64,000 nt of DNA from Parerythrobacter_A sp963838735. GTDB taxonomy: Bacteria > Pseudomonadota > Alphaproteobacteria > Sphingomonadales > Sphingomonadaceae. The notes beneath the pieces were generated by a model. It was not told where the DNA came from and made no database searches. It saw only the letters and a program-made list of their open reading frames with translations. Shown here piece by piece: positions 8,119-17,534 of the stretch; the first letter of the stretch is position 1, and each line of letters starts with the position of its first letter. Position numbers and translations under genes: made by a program. Location of the stretch: assembly GCA_963838735.1 (NCBI GenBank), contig CAWISG010000003.1, positions 124,001 to 188,000 on the forward strand. Direction: 5' to 3'.

Positions 8119-8799
8119 ATGTCACCCGTAACCGCGGCACGTCATGTCGCCATCATCATGGATGGCAATGGCCGCTGGGCGAAACAGCGGCATCTGCCGC
8201 GCGCAATGGGGCATCGTAAAGGTGTGGAGGCGGTGCGGTCGCTGGTGCGCGGGCTGGCGGGGCTGGGGGTCGATTGCCTGACGCTGTATGCGTTCAGTTC
8301 GGAAAACTGGAAGCGGCCCGAAGACGAGGTCAGCGACTTGATGGACCTGATGCGGCGCTTCATCAAATCGGACCTGCCCGAGTTTATCGAGAACAAGGTG
8401 CGGCTGAAGATTATCGGCGACTGGCGCGCGCTGGCACCGGACATCGTGGCGATGCTCGACGATGCGCTTGAGCAGACGCAGCGCGGTACGCACACACTGG
8501 CGGTCGCGCTGAATTATGGCGCGAAGCATGAAATTGTGCGCGCCGCTGCGGCGGCTGTGGCTGAGGGCGAGCTGACCGAAGCAACGTTGGCAATGCATCT
8601 CGATACCGCCGACCTGCCGCCGCTGGACCTGCTGATCCGCACAAGCGGCGAGGTGCGCCTGTCCAATTTCCTGCTTTGGCAAAGCGCCTATGCCGAGTTG
8701 CGGTTCGTCGATACGCTGTGGCCGGACTTTACCATCGACCATCTGCAAGAGGCACTAAGCGATTTTGCAGGACGGGAGCGACGCTATGGCGGGCGGTAG
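8119..8799 (+). CDS. uppS: Isoprenyl (undecaprenyl) diphosphate synthase
   Basis: cis-Prenyltransferase making the C55 lipid carrier precursor from FPP and IPP, 226 aa. The catalytic Asp lies in AIIMDGNGRWAK; LYAFSSENWKRP and LLIRTSGEVRLSNFLLWQ are the conserved substrate motifs, ending with LRFVDTLWPDF. The ATG at 8119 follows GGTGGAAG. The gene overlaps cdsA by 14 nt, and the uppS-cdsA-dxr-rseP order is widely conserved. Confidence 0.97.
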   Translation: MSPVTAARHVAIIMDGNGRWAKQRHLPRAMGHRKGVEAVRSLVRGLAGLGVDCLTLYAFSSENWKRPEDEVSDLMDLMRRFIKSDLPEFIENKVRLKIIGDWRALAPDIVAMLDDALEQTQRGTHTLAVALNYGAKHEIVRAAAAAVAEGELTEATLAMHLDTADLPPLDLLIRTSGEVRLSNFLLWQSAYAELRFVDTLWPDFTIDHLQEALSDFAGRERRYGGR

Positions 8800-9532
8800 G
8801 AAGCGGCAGAAACTGCGCGCGGCGGCCGCCAACCCAGATCTGCCCGTGCGGCTGGCATCGGCGGCGGTCATGCTGCTGGTGGCGGGCACGATGGCGGCGC
8901 TTGGCGGATTGTGGCTGGACGGCTTTATCGTTGCGGTCGCCTTTGCGACATTCGCCGAATTCGTTCGGATGGTGGGTTTGGCGACGCCGAAGATGGCGTA
9001 TCGCCTTGCCGGGCTGGTGGCGGGCGGTGCCTACATCGCGGCCGCTGCTGCGGTTCTGACCAAACTGACGCCGGTTGCCGTGGTGGAGATTGTCGGTGTG
9101 GTCGTGGCAGTTGATACCTTTGCCTATTTCTTCGGACGCAGGATAGGTGGACCGAAACTTGTGCCAACCATCAGCCCGAACAAGACCTGGGCCGGCCTGC
9201 TGGGCGGGATGGTCGGCGCGGCGCTATGGATTGGCATCATCCTGCTGTTCGCTCCTGCGCATATGCAGCCCGGTGTAGAGGACTCGCTCGGTGCGAACGC
9301 CGGCATGGGGTTCACGCCGATAGCCGCCATCGTCATGGCCGTCGTTGGCGGCGCGCTGGTTGCGGTACTGGCCCAGTCGGGCGATCTGTTTGAGTCGTGG
9401 TTGAAGCGCAAGGCGGGCATCAAGGATGCTTCCCGTTTGATACCGGGGCATGGCGGCGTTTTCGACCGGACGGACGGCATACTTCCGGTGGCATTGATCG
9501 GCGGGTTTTTAATCCTTTCCGGTGCAGGATGA
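8786..9532 (+). CDS. cdsA: Phosphatidate cytidylyltransferase (CDP-diglyceride synthase)
   Basis: Makes CDP-diacylglycerol from phosphatidic acid and CTP, the branch point for PE (pssA) and PG (pgsA), both present in this window. The CdsA signature is complete: SGDLFESWLKRKAGIKDASRLIPGHGGVFDRTD. Around 248 aa with 6-7 hydrophobic segments; slightly short at the N-terminus compared with E. coli. The ATG at 8786 follows GGGAG with 8-nt spacing. Its stop overlaps the dxr start (ATGA). Confidence 0.96.
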   Translation: MAGGRKRQKLRAAAANPDLPVRLASAAVMLLVAGTMAALGGLWLDGFIVAVAFATFAEFVRMVGLATPKMAYRLAGLVAGGAYIAAAAAVLTKLTPVAVVEIVGVVVAVDTFAYFFGRRIGGPKLVPTISPNKTWAGLLGGMVGAALWIGIILLFAPAHMQPGVEDSLGANAGMGFTPIAAIVMAVVGGALVAVLAQSGDLFESWLKRKAGIKDASRLIPGHGGVFDRTDGILPVALIGGFLILSGAG

Positions 9533-10692
9533 CCACGGTGCGAACCATTTCCGTACTCGGCGCCACCGGATCGGTCGGTGCTTCCACGCTCGACCTTATC
9601 CGCCGCAACCGCGCTGCATGGCGTGTCGTCGCGCTGACCGCCAATTCCAGCGTCGACGCGCTGGCGGCGCTGGCGCGCGAGTTCGATGCCGAAGTTGCAG
9701 TGATCGCGGACGAAAGCCGGTATGACGCATTGCAGGACGCGCTCGACGGCAGCGGCACCGTGGCGGCAAGCGGCCGCGACGGTCTGTGCGAAGCGGCAGC
9801 GCGGCCTGTCGGCGTCACGGTAGCGGCGATTGTTGGGTGCGCAGGTCTCGCCCCGGTCATGGCGGCCATCGAGCAGGGCGGCACGGTAGCTCTGGCGAAC
9901 AAGGAGGCGCTTGTTTCGGCAGGTGACGTCATGACGGCAGCGGTCACGAAGCATGGCGCGACCCTCTTGCCGGTGGACAGCGAGCATAACGCGATATTCC
10001 AATGTCTTGCAGCTGATAGTTTAGACCATGTGCGATGGATTACGCTGACCGCCAGCGGCGGGCCGTTGCGCGAAATGACGTCAGAACGTCTTGCCGCCGT
10101 CACCCCCGAACAGGCGGTTGCGCATCCGAACTGGGACATGGGTGCGAAGATCAGCGTCGACAGTGCCACGATGATGAACAAGGGGCTGGAATTCATCGAA
10201 GCGCATCACCTGTTCTCCGTCGGCCTCGACCGGTTGCGCATCGTGGTACATCCGCAAAGCGTCATTCATTCGATGGTGGAATATCGCGATGGTTCCACAC
10301 TGGCACAGCTCGGTCCATCCGATATGCGCGTGCCCATCGCCTCCTGCCTCGCCTGGCCGGACCGGATGGAAACGCCATGCGAACCGCTCGACCTGCCCGC
10401 GATAGGCGCGCTCACTTTCTTCGCGCCGGACGAGGAGCGTTTCCCCGCAACCCGTCTGGCACGCGAGGCGATAACCGTCGGTGGTGCAGCACCTGCCACA
10501 TTGAACGCGGCGAACGAGGTGGCGGTCGCGGCCTTCCTCGCTGGTCAGATCGGGTTCACCCGCATCGCGGCAATGGTCGAGGAAACCCTGCAACGCAGCA
10601 ACAATGCGCCATCACCCGATACGCTTGAGGGGGTGCTGGCGGCGGATCAGGCAGGCCGCATTCTGGCGAACGAGATTCTGGAGACGATGTAA
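9529..10692 (+). CDS. dxr: 1-deoxy-D-xylulose 5-phosphate reductoisomerase
   Basis: Second enzyme of the MEP isoprenoid pathway, NADPH- and metal-dependent, 387 aa. N-terminal NADPH site SVLGATGSVGASTLDLI, metal and substrate residues in LPVDSEHNAIFQCL, and the flexible-loop region HPNWDMGAKISVDSATMMNKGLE are present. It starts on the ATG that overlaps the cdsA stop and ends directly before rseP (GTG at the next base). Confidence 0.97.
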   Translation: MTTVRTISVLGATGSVGASTLDLIRRNRAAWRVVALTANSSVDALAALAREFDAEVAVIADESRYDALQDALDGSGTVAASGRDGLCEAAARPVGVTVAAIVGCAGLAPVMAAIEQGGTVALANKEALVSAGDVMTAAVTKHGATLLPVDSEHNAIFQCLAADSLDHVRWITLTASGGPLREMTSERLAAVTPEQAVAHPNWDMGAKISVDSATMMNKGLEFIEAHHLFSVGLDRLRIVVHPQSVIHSMVEYRDGSTLAQLGPSDMRVPIASCLAWPDRMETPCEPLDLPAIGALTFFAPDEERFPATRLAREAITVGGAAPATLNAANEVAVAAFLAGQIGFTRIAAMVEETLQRSNNAPSPDTLEGVLAADQAGRILANEILETM

Positions 10693-11826
10693 GTGTTCAA
10701 TTCCGTCCCCTGGTGGATGATGATCCTCGGCTTCCTGCTGGTTCTCGGTCCGCTGGTGACTGTGCACGAGCTGGGCCACTATCTCGTCGGTCGCCTTTTC
10801 GGTGTGAAGGCGGAAGCGTTTTCGGTCGGTTTCGGCAAGGAGATAGCGGGCTGGACCGATAAGCGGGGCACTCGCTGGAAAGTCAGCGCGCTGCCGCTGG
10901 GCGGGTATGTCAAATTCAAGGGCGACATGGACCCCGCCAGCATTCCCGACGCCGAAGAACTGGCGAAAATCCCCGAACACGAACGCGGCGACAGCTTTCA
11001 CCATGCGCCATTATGGCAACGTGCGTTGATTGTTTTCGCAGGCCCCGCCATCAACCTGATAGTCGCTGTGGCGATATTTGCCGGCTTTGCCCTGCTTTAT
11101 GGTAAACCGGTGCCCGCTGCACCCGGACAGGAAACGGTCATCGCCGCTTTCGCCGAAGAGTCCGCTGCGCGCGATGCCGGACTGCTGAAAGGCGACCGTA
11201 TCGTCGCCATCGACGGTACGGCAACCGGCGATTTTCAGGATGTTGTCGAAAAGGTGATGTTCTATCCCGGGCGCACAGTTGATTTCACGGTGGAGCGGTC
11301 CTCGCGCACGCTGACCCTGCCGGTCACGATCGCCAGTATTACGGACACCGACCAGTTCGGTAACTCGTCGAAGATCGGCAAGATCGGCGTGCAGTCGGGC
11401 TTGCTGGAACGGGTGCCGGTCGGGCCGGGCGAGGCGGTGACGCGGGCTGTCGATCAAAGCGTCGGCATTATGCGGATGATGGTACTCGGTATTCAGCAGA
11501 TCGTGACCGGCGAACGATCGGTGAAGGAGTTGGGCGGGCCGATAAAAATCGCGAAATATTCGGGCGAACAGCTCAGCCTCGGCACGGCGGCATTTGTGTC
11601 GTTCGTCGCATTGATCTCGATTAACTTGGCATTCATTAACTTGTTGCCAATCCCCGCGCTCGATGGCGGACACTTGGCTTTTTATGCGGTGGAGGCGGTT
11701 CGCCGGAAACCGGCCGGTGCGCAGGCGACCGAATATGCCTACCGTGTGGGTATCGCGTTGGTATTGATGTTGATGCTGTTCGTGACGGTCAACGACGTCG
11801 TCTCGCTGCCGGTGTTCTCTGGATAA
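10693..11826 (+). CDS. rseP: RIP metalloprotease RseP
   Basis: Inner-membrane site-2 zinc protease that cuts membrane-embedded anti-sigma factors or signal peptides. HELGH (zinc site) lies in the first helix near residue 22, one PDZ-like domain occupies the middle, and the third metal ligand is in the C-terminal NLLPIPALDGGHL. 377 aa fits single-PDZ alphaproteobacterial members. The start is GTG immediately after the dxr stop; translation is probably coupled. It precedes bamA and skp, as in many proteobacteria. Confidence 0.95.
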   Translation: MFNSVPWWMMILGFLLVLGPLVTVHELGHYLVGRLFGVKAEAFSVGFGKEIAGWTDKRGTRWKVSALPLGGYVKFKGDMDPASIPDAEELAKIPEHERGDSFHHAPLWQRALIVFAGPAINLIVAVAIFAGFALLYGKPVPAAPGQETVIAAFAEESAARDAGLLKGDRIVAIDGTATGDFQDVVEKVMFYPGRTVDFTVERSSRTLTLPVTIASITDTDQFGNSSKIGKIGVQSGLLERVPVGPGEAVTRAVDQSVGIMRMMVLGIQQIVTGERSVKELGGPIKIAKYSGEQLSLGTAAFVSFVALISINLAFINLLPIPALDGGHLAFYAVEAVRRKPAGAQATEYAYRVGIALVLMLMLFVTVNDVVSLPVFSG

Positions 11827-12015
11827 GGGGTTCGACTGCTTCGCGACAACCGAAGAATTAGCCGCCGGGGTGCGGATCGTAAAACGGGGGTTTGCATGGC
11901 ACCGCGCTTGATTGGGCGCGGGGCATCGGGCACAGGCGGCGCACTTGCCGCAGCTGTTCGTTTCAATTGTTTCGCCGAAGGGCGCGGACACATGCGACGT
12001 ATTGGATTGGATTGA

Positions 12016-14719
12016 ATGACCGTGTCGATTTCTGGACGGGTTTCACGCAACACGCACATGCCTTTTGGCACCCGTTTTGCTTCGGCATTGCTGGGCGGAA
12101 CGATGCTGGCAGGCGTGCCTGTCGCTGCCTTTGCGCAGGACAGCGCACCGGTTGCGGACACGGCTGCGCAAGATGCTGCGCCCGAACCCGCCCCGCTGAT
12201 CGCGCAAACGCAAACGATCCGCTCGCTGTCGGTGGTCGGTGCCCAGCGGCTCGAACCGCAAACCATCGTCAGCTATATCCGCCTGTCGCCCGGCGAACCC
12301 TACACACAGGCCGCCGCTGACCAGGCGATCAAGGATCTGTACGCGACCGAATTGTTCTCCAGTGCCACCGTGCGCAACGATGGCGGCAACGTGGTGATCG
12401 AGGTGGTCGAAAATCCGGTCGTCAACCGGATCATTCTGGAAGGCAACGATCGGCTGAAAACCGACAAGATTTCGCCCGAAATCAAACTTGCCCCGCGCCA
12501 GATATACACCCGGTCCAAGGTGCGCGCCGATACGCAGCGTATCATCGAACTGTACAAGCGACAGGGGCGCTTCGCCGCTACGGTCGAACCCAAGACCGTG
12601 CAGCTCAGCCAGAATCGTGTCGATATCGTGTACGAGATTTCCGAAGGGCCGAAATCCAAGGTTCGTCAGATCAACATCATCGGCAACGAAGTCTTTTCGG
12701 ATGGCAAGCTGCGCGGCGAGATGGTGACCAAGCAGGCGCGTCTGACCAGCTTTTTCAGCTCCAACACCAGCTATGACCCCGACCGGCTTGCTTTCGACCA
12801 GCAGAAGCTGCGCCAGTTCTACCTGACGCAAGGCTATGCCGATTTCCGCGTGGTCTCCGCCGTGGCCGAACTGACACCCGACAAGCGCGATTTCATCATT
12901 ACTTATGTGGTCGAGGAAGGGCAGCAATACAGCTTCGGCGAAGTCGGCGTGGAAAGCCAGCTGCGCGATTTCAGCGACGAGCGCATGTCGGCCAACCTGC
13001 CGATGAAGACCGGCGATCCGTATAATGCCAAGCTGGTCGAGGACACGGTCGAACAGCTGACCGAACTGGCGGGCGCGTTCGGCTATGCCTTTGCCGATGT
13101 CGAACCGCAGTTCCGGCGCAACAAGGATGCGCTGGAGATGAACATTACCTTCGCGCTGAAAGAAGCGCCGCGCGTCTATGTCGAGCGGATCGATGTGAAC
13201 GGCAACACCCTGTCGCAGGACAAGGTGTTGCGCCGCGAATTTCGTCTTGTCGGAAGGCGATGCGTTCAATTCCATCGCGGTGAAACGCTCCGCCAACCGC
13301 ATCAAGTCGCTGGGTTTCTTCCAGGAAAACTTCGAGATCGAGCAGAAGCCGGGCAGCCGTCCCGACCGCATCATTCTCGAAGCGAATGTGGAAGAGCAGC
13401 CGACGGGCGAATTGCAGCTTTCGGCCGGTTTCTCCTCCATAGAGAGCTTCATCCTGGCCGGCTCCATCCGCCAGCGCAATTTCCGCGGGCGCGGCCAGAC
13501 CATCGGGGCCAGCGTCAACTATTCGCGCTTCTCGCGCTCGGTTCGGCTGAGTTTCACCGAACCTTACGTGTTCGACCGGAATATCCAGGCCGGCGCGGAT
13601 ATCTACCGGCAGGATTTCAACAGCTTCAACCAGTTCAACAACGATCGTAACACGACGTACAAGCAGACCACGACAGGCGGTTCGCTGCGCCTCGGCGTGC
13701 CGCTGTCCGAATATATGTCGCTACTGGGCAGCTATACGCTCAATTTCGACGAGGTCACGCTGGGCAACCAGTTCTTCTTCGACCGGGACGGCGATGGCGT
13801 CGCGGAATGCGTCGCCAACCGCTTCCTGTGCGAGGCGGTCGGTTCGCGGACCAGCTCAATCCTTGGCGCAACACTGGCCTACAACGCCACCAACAGCAGC
13901 TTTCGCCCAACCAGTGGTTTTTCCGCATCCTTGCAGGGTGAATTCGCGGGGCTTGGCGGTTCGGTCCGCTATGGTCGCCTGCGCGCCCGCGCTGCGCATT
14001 ACTGGAATTTCTTCGACGGCTTCATTTTCTCGCTGAAAGGCGAGGGCGGCTATATCAAAGGTCTGGAGGATCGCGGCCCCAACACCGACAATGTGCGCCT
14101 GACCGACCGGTTCTTCCTCGGCGAGCCGCAAATTCGCGGGTTCGACATTCGCGGCGTCGGCCCGCGCATCCTGACGCAGCGTTTCGTGGATGACGAGGAA
14201 GGCAACCCGCTCCTCATCACCGACCGCGATCAGACACAGGACGATGCGATTGGCGGCAATGCCTATTACCTGGGCCGCGCCGAAGTGGAAATTCCGCTGG
14301 GTACAGGTGCGTCGGAACTGGGTTTGCGGCCTTCCGTCTGGCTGGATGTCGGCGCGCTGTTCGATGTGACCCCGCCGCTTCTGCTGGACAATCCGAACGG
14401 TATCCAGAGCCGCGATCTCGACGGCAATCTCCAGTTCCTGGAAATCGTGACGGGTGCCGATGGTGTGGCTACCACGGTTGTCACGACCAATCCCGTTGCA
14501 GCCGACGGCACGACGTTGAATGCAGAGGCAATCTTGCCCAATTCGCGTATCCGTGAAACCTTCCTCGGCGATTCTGCCAGCCCGCGTATTTCGGCCGGCA
14601 TCGGGGTCAATTGGAACTCGCCCTTCGGCCCGTTCAGGATTGATTTTGCCCAGATCATCAAGAAGCAGCCGGGCGACGACACCAAGACATTCTCCTTCAA
14701 CGTAGGTACCCAATTCTGA
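12016..14719 (+). CDS. bamA: Outer membrane protein assembly factor BamA, interrupted by a one-base frameshift
   Basis: Omp85 insertase: signal peptide (cleavage likely after AFA-Q), five POTRA domains (from TIRSLSVVGAQRLEPQT), then a 16-strand barrel ending in the C-terminal phenylalanine motif SFNVGTQF. The frame breaks at 13246-13248: upstream reads RREFR-LVGRRC, downstream resumes LSEGDAFNSIAVKR in the +1 frame. Removing one base among CTT restores a continuous 900-aa protein of the expected length. BamA is essential, so a sequencing or assembly error is more likely than a pseudogene. An ATG at 12058 is an alternative start. It overlaps skp by one base. Confidence 0.93.
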
Positions 14720-15396
14720 TGACGAAGTTTCTTACCCTAGCCCTGTCCGCTTCCACAATGGCGCTCGGCCTTGCTGCGGCCCCTGTGTCCGCACAGGTGA
14801 ACGGCATTGCCACTGCCAGTCCCGAAGCTGTGGTGGTCCAGTCCCAGGCGCGCGCCGCCGCCTATCAGGCGATCAATACCCAATACGCCGCACAGCTTCA
14901 GCAGGCGACGACGCTCAACACCGAAATGGCGACGCTGCGCGCCAGTCTCGATACCGATGGCGACCAGCAGGTCAGCGAAGCCGAAGTTGCGGCCAATCCG
15001 GCAGTCATCCAGCAAATGCAGCAGAAGCAGCAGCAAAGCGACACGGTGCTCCAGCCGCTGCGGCTGGCGCAGGTGTATGTCATCGACCAACTGACCCAAA
15101 ATTACGAGGCGGCGCGCAATCAGGTGTTGAGCACAAAGGGCATCCAGATGCTGTTGACGCCCGAGGCGATCCAGTATGCGCCCGATGGCATCAATGTGAC
15201 GAGCGACATTCTGGCCGCATTCAACCAGCGTACGCCAAGTGTTCCCTCTACTCCGCCTGCCGAGTACCAGCCAACGGCGCAGGCCGTGCAGAACTTTCAG
15301 CAGATCCAGCAGATCATCGGTGCGCTGGTGCAGCGTCAGGCGTTGCAGCAGCAGGCGCAGCAGCAGCAGGCGACACCGGCACCTTCGGGGCGGTAA
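14719..15396 (+). CDS. skp: Periplasmic chaperone, OmpH/Skp family
   Basis: Secreted helical protein expected to hold unfolded outer-membrane proteins for delivery to BamA, whose gene ends at its start codon. A signal peptide (MTKFLTLALSAS through PVSAQ) is followed by the OmpH-like core with coiled-coil glutamine-rich stretches and a C-terminal tail of Gln repeats (QQQAQQQQ). 225 aa is longer than E. coli Skp (about 160) because of the tail. Sequence similarity within this family is weak, so the call rests partly on position between bamA and fabZ. Confidence 0.82.
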   Translation: MTKFLTLALSASTMALGLAAAPVSAQVNGIATASPEAVVVQSQARAAAYQAINTQYAAQLQQATTLNTEMATLRASLDTDGDQQVSEAEVAANPAVIQQMQQKQQQSDTVLQPLRLAQVYVIDQLTQNYEAARNQVLSTKGIQMLLTPEAIQYAPDGINVTSDILAAFNQRTPSVPSTPPAEYQPTAQAVQNFQQIQQIIGALVQRQALQQQAQQQQATPAPSGR

Positions 15397-15870
15397 ATGA
15401 CCGAACAGGCAGAGACCCCTGCCGACGCGCCACTCGACTACGATGTCCGCCGGATACTCGAGGCGTTGCCGCATCGCTATCCGCTATTGCTGGTGGACCG
15501 GGTGCGGACGCTGGTGAAGGACGAACGTATAACGGCGGTGAAGGCCGTCACCTTCAACGAACCGTTCTTTCAGGGTCACTTTCCCGGGGCACCGATTATG
15601 CCCGGTGTCCTCCAGATCGAGGCGCTGGCGCAAGCGGCGGGCATACTCGGCATCGAATCGCTGGGGTTGGCGGGCAGCGGCAAGCTGGTGATGTTCATGG
15701 GTATCGAGAACGCCAAGTTCCGCCGTCCCGTGACGCCAGGTTGCCTGCTCGATCTGGAAGTGAGCTTCACCCAGAAGCGAAGCCGCGCTTACAGGTTCAG
15801 CGGCAAGGCGAGTGTGGAAGGCAAGGTGACATGCCAGGCCGAGTTCACCGCGATGATCGCGGATAGCTGA
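15397..15870 (+). CDS. fabZ: 3-hydroxyacyl-ACP dehydratase FabZ
   Basis: Hot-dog-fold dehydratase of fatty acid elongation, 157 aa. The catalytic His is in NEPFFQGHFPGAPIMPGVLQIEALAQ with Glu in the same helix; the N-terminal ILEALPHRYPLLLVDRV is typical. The ATG follows the skp stop with no gap. Neighbours bamA-skp-fabZ match the conserved envelope cluster, although the lpxD, lpxA and lpxB genes often found here are absent from this locus. Confidence 0.97.
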   Translation: MTEQAETPADAPLDYDVRRILEALPHRYPLLLVDRVRTLVKDERITAVKAVTFNEPFFQGHFPGAPIMPGVLQIEALAQAAGILGIESLGLAGSGKLVMFMGIENAKFRRPVTPGCLLDLEVSFTQKRSRAYRFSGKASVEGKVTCQAEFTAMIADS

Positions 15871-15981
15871 AGCCGGACGTTCGCCGGACTTGCCAAGGAG
15901 AGCCGCGCCGACTAGGTGCGCCGCTTCAATACGACAGCGCGCCCGGTTGGTACCGGGCACATGCTATAAGGATTGCTTGCC

Positions 15982-16206
15982 ATGAAGGCCGACGGACACC
16001 CCGATTACCACACCATCAACGTCAAGATGACCGATGGCACCGAATTCCAGACTCGCTCCACCTGGGGCAAGGAAGGCGACACGCTGACGCTGGAAATCGA
16101 CCCGACCAGCCACCCGGCCTGGACTGGCGGCAAACAGCAACTGCAGGAAGGTGGCCGCGTGGCTGCGTTCAACAAGCGTTTCGGCGGGCTTTCGCTCAAG
16201 AAATAA
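15982..16206 (+). CDS. rpmE: 50S ribosomal protein L31
   Basis: 74-aa ribosomal protein. HPDYHTINVKMTDGTEFQTRSTWG and the C-terminal RVAAFNKRFGGLSLKK match alphaproteobacterial L31. No CxxC zinc pair is present, as is usual for this group (C- form). AAGGA lies 9 nt before the ATG at 15982. Confidence 0.96.
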   Translation: MKADGHPDYHTINVKMTDGTEFQTRSTWGKEGDTLTLEIDPTSHPAWTGGKQQLQEGGRVAAFNKRFGGLSLKK

Positions 16207-16230
16207 GCTGTCGCGCTGCGGACGATCACG

Positions 16231-16518
16231 TCACCAGCGATTGTCCAGCGTATCGAGCAGGACCGGTTCGAACCGTTCGGCTTCGGGCCACGGCGTGGCA
16301 TCGGCCTGTTCGGCAAAGGCCCGCTTGCGCGTTGCGCGGTCGGGCCATTTGGCGATGGCATATAACGTGCCGTCTGCTGCCTCACCCAGCATCGACCCTT
16401 GTCCGCCTTTCGCGCGCAGCTCCTCGGTCGCATTCGCCCATCGCGCGCAAAATGCAGCACGGTCTTCAGGCGCGACGCGCCAGCGATATATGGCGACCAG
16501 TCCGGTCTGTTCGATCAT
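16231..16518 (-). CDS. Small antibiotic-biosynthesis-monooxygenase-like (ABM fold) protein
   Basis: 95-aa ferredoxin-like-fold candidate. VAIYRWRVAPEDRAAFCARW near the N-terminus and the LYAIAKWPDRATRKRAF segment resemble the dimeric ABM/quinol monooxygenase family. It begins on the ATG overlapping the stop of the upstream 2-oxoglutarate oxygenase gene (4 nt), so both are co-translated. Many such proteins have no known substrate; I do not assign one. Confidence 0.65.
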   Translation of the reverse strand: MIEQTGLVAIYRWRVAPEDRAAFCARWANATEELRAKGGQGSMLGEAADGTLYAIAKWPDRATRKRAFAEQADATPWPEAERFEPVLLDTLDNRW

Positions 16519-17147
16519 CCCCACGGCTGCTCTCGATACCATTTGGTGATTACGTATTTGACGCCGCGGCGTACTTTCATGCCGTGGTGCAGGGTGAAGG
16601 GGTTTACGCTGCCATCCGGGCGGCGGTTGTTCCAGCACAGCAGCTTGCCCGTTTCCGGCTGGAACGTCTTCTTGATTGCCTTGAACCGCGTACCGCCACC
16701 AGCTTCGACGTCGTTGAGATAGACCATCGCGGTCCAGGTCCGCTGTCCCGCGACCGCGCAAAATGTCTCGTAATCGGTGCCATCGGGCGCGAAATAGTCC
16801 GTGTGCGGTTTGAACTCCTGTCCGATCGCGTAGCATTGTCCCTGCAACGGTTCGCCATGCGCCGGGTCGATCCCGGTGAGCGAATCGAGCCGCGTTGCAA
16901 CTTTGCGGGTGACGGGGTTATCGGGCGCCAGGTCGCAGGTTTCGCTTGTGCGGAAGGCGGCATCGCCATTGCCGTCCGCAATAGTGGATGGTCGGCGTTC
17001 GGCTTCGATCAGGGCAATCAGGTCGCGCGCAAGGTCGGGCGAAAGAAAATTGCGGCATTGCACAATATCCAGCTTGTCCGTCGGGATGCGCTGGACGCCG
17101 GAAAATGCAGTAAGCGTGGCCAAACTGGATTCGCCGTTGCGAGTCAT
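16515..17147 (-). CDS. 2-oxoglutarate/Fe(II)-dependent oxygenase, prolyl 4-hydroxylase-like
   Basis: Double-stranded beta-helix dioxygenase, 210 aa. Fe(II) ligands His115 and Asp117 in FKPHTDYF and a distal His187 or His188 in TLHHGMKV; Lys197 in GVKYVITKWYRE should bind 2-oxoglutarate. RWTxMVYLND-like TWTAMVYLNDVEAGGGTRF is characteristic of P4H-alpha homologues. Substrate unknown. It heads a two-gene operon with the ABM-like protein. No signal peptide is seen, so it is cytosolic. Confidence 0.88.
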   Translation of the reverse strand: MTRNGESSLATLTAFSGVQRIPTDKLDIVQCRNFLSPDLARDLIALIEAERRPSTIADGNGDAAFRTSETCDLAPDNPVTRKVATRLDSLTGIDPAHGEPLQGQCYAIGQEFKPHTDYFAPDGTDYETFCAVAGQRTWTAMVYLNDVEAGGGTRFKAIKKTFQPETGKLLCWNNRRPDGSVNPFTLHHGMKVRRGVKYVITKWYREQPWG

Positions 17148-17281
17148 TCGGGTACCGATACCGAGCGGCCTCGCCAGCGCAAGTGGCGTAACAATGTTGC
17201 GCAGGTCGCGTGCGAACTGCCTTTTCCCCTTTTCAATTCATAATTGGCGTGTAACAGGCTCGACGACAGCGTGCGGGCACC

Positions 17282-17309
17282 TTGACCGGTGGCCGATAGC
17301 GCGTATCAG
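17282..17309 (+). promoter_or_regulatory. Candidate sigma-70-type promoter for tRNA-His
   Basis: TTGACC (17282-17287), 16-nt spacer, TATCAG (17304-17309), about 80 bp before the tRNA. A short hairpin GGTACCTT/AAGGTGCC with loop GGGA (17333-17352) lies between. Confidence 0.35.
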
Positions 17310-17390
17310 CCCGTCGCCCGGACGTGCGGTCAGGTACCTTGGGAAAGGTGCCGCGGCCATGCGCGCATCCGGGTTTCGCGAAGGGCGTGT

Positions 17391-17468
17391 GGCGGTCGTA
17401 GTTCAATTGGTTAGAACGCCGGCTTGTGATGCCGGAGGTTGCGGGTTCAAGTCCCGTCGGTCGCCCCA
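17391..17468 (+). tRNA. tRNA-His (anticodon GTG)
   Basis: Cloverleaf with the histidine-specific extra G at -1 (17391) opposite C73, acceptor GCGGTCG/CGGTCGC with one G-U pair, D-arm GTTC/GAAC, anticodon loop TTGTGAT, T-arm GCGGGTTCAAGTCCCGT, and encoded CCA. Confidence 0.97.
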
Positions 17469-17534
17469 CCTTTCATCCGTCCCGATCTTTGATAGCGGGA
17501 CACGCAGCGTGACATTCATGACGGGATTTCAGCC

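Noticed and set aside
12043..13518. Minus-strand open frame of 491 codons opposite bamA
   Set aside because: Antisense shadow of the POTRA region; no motifs.
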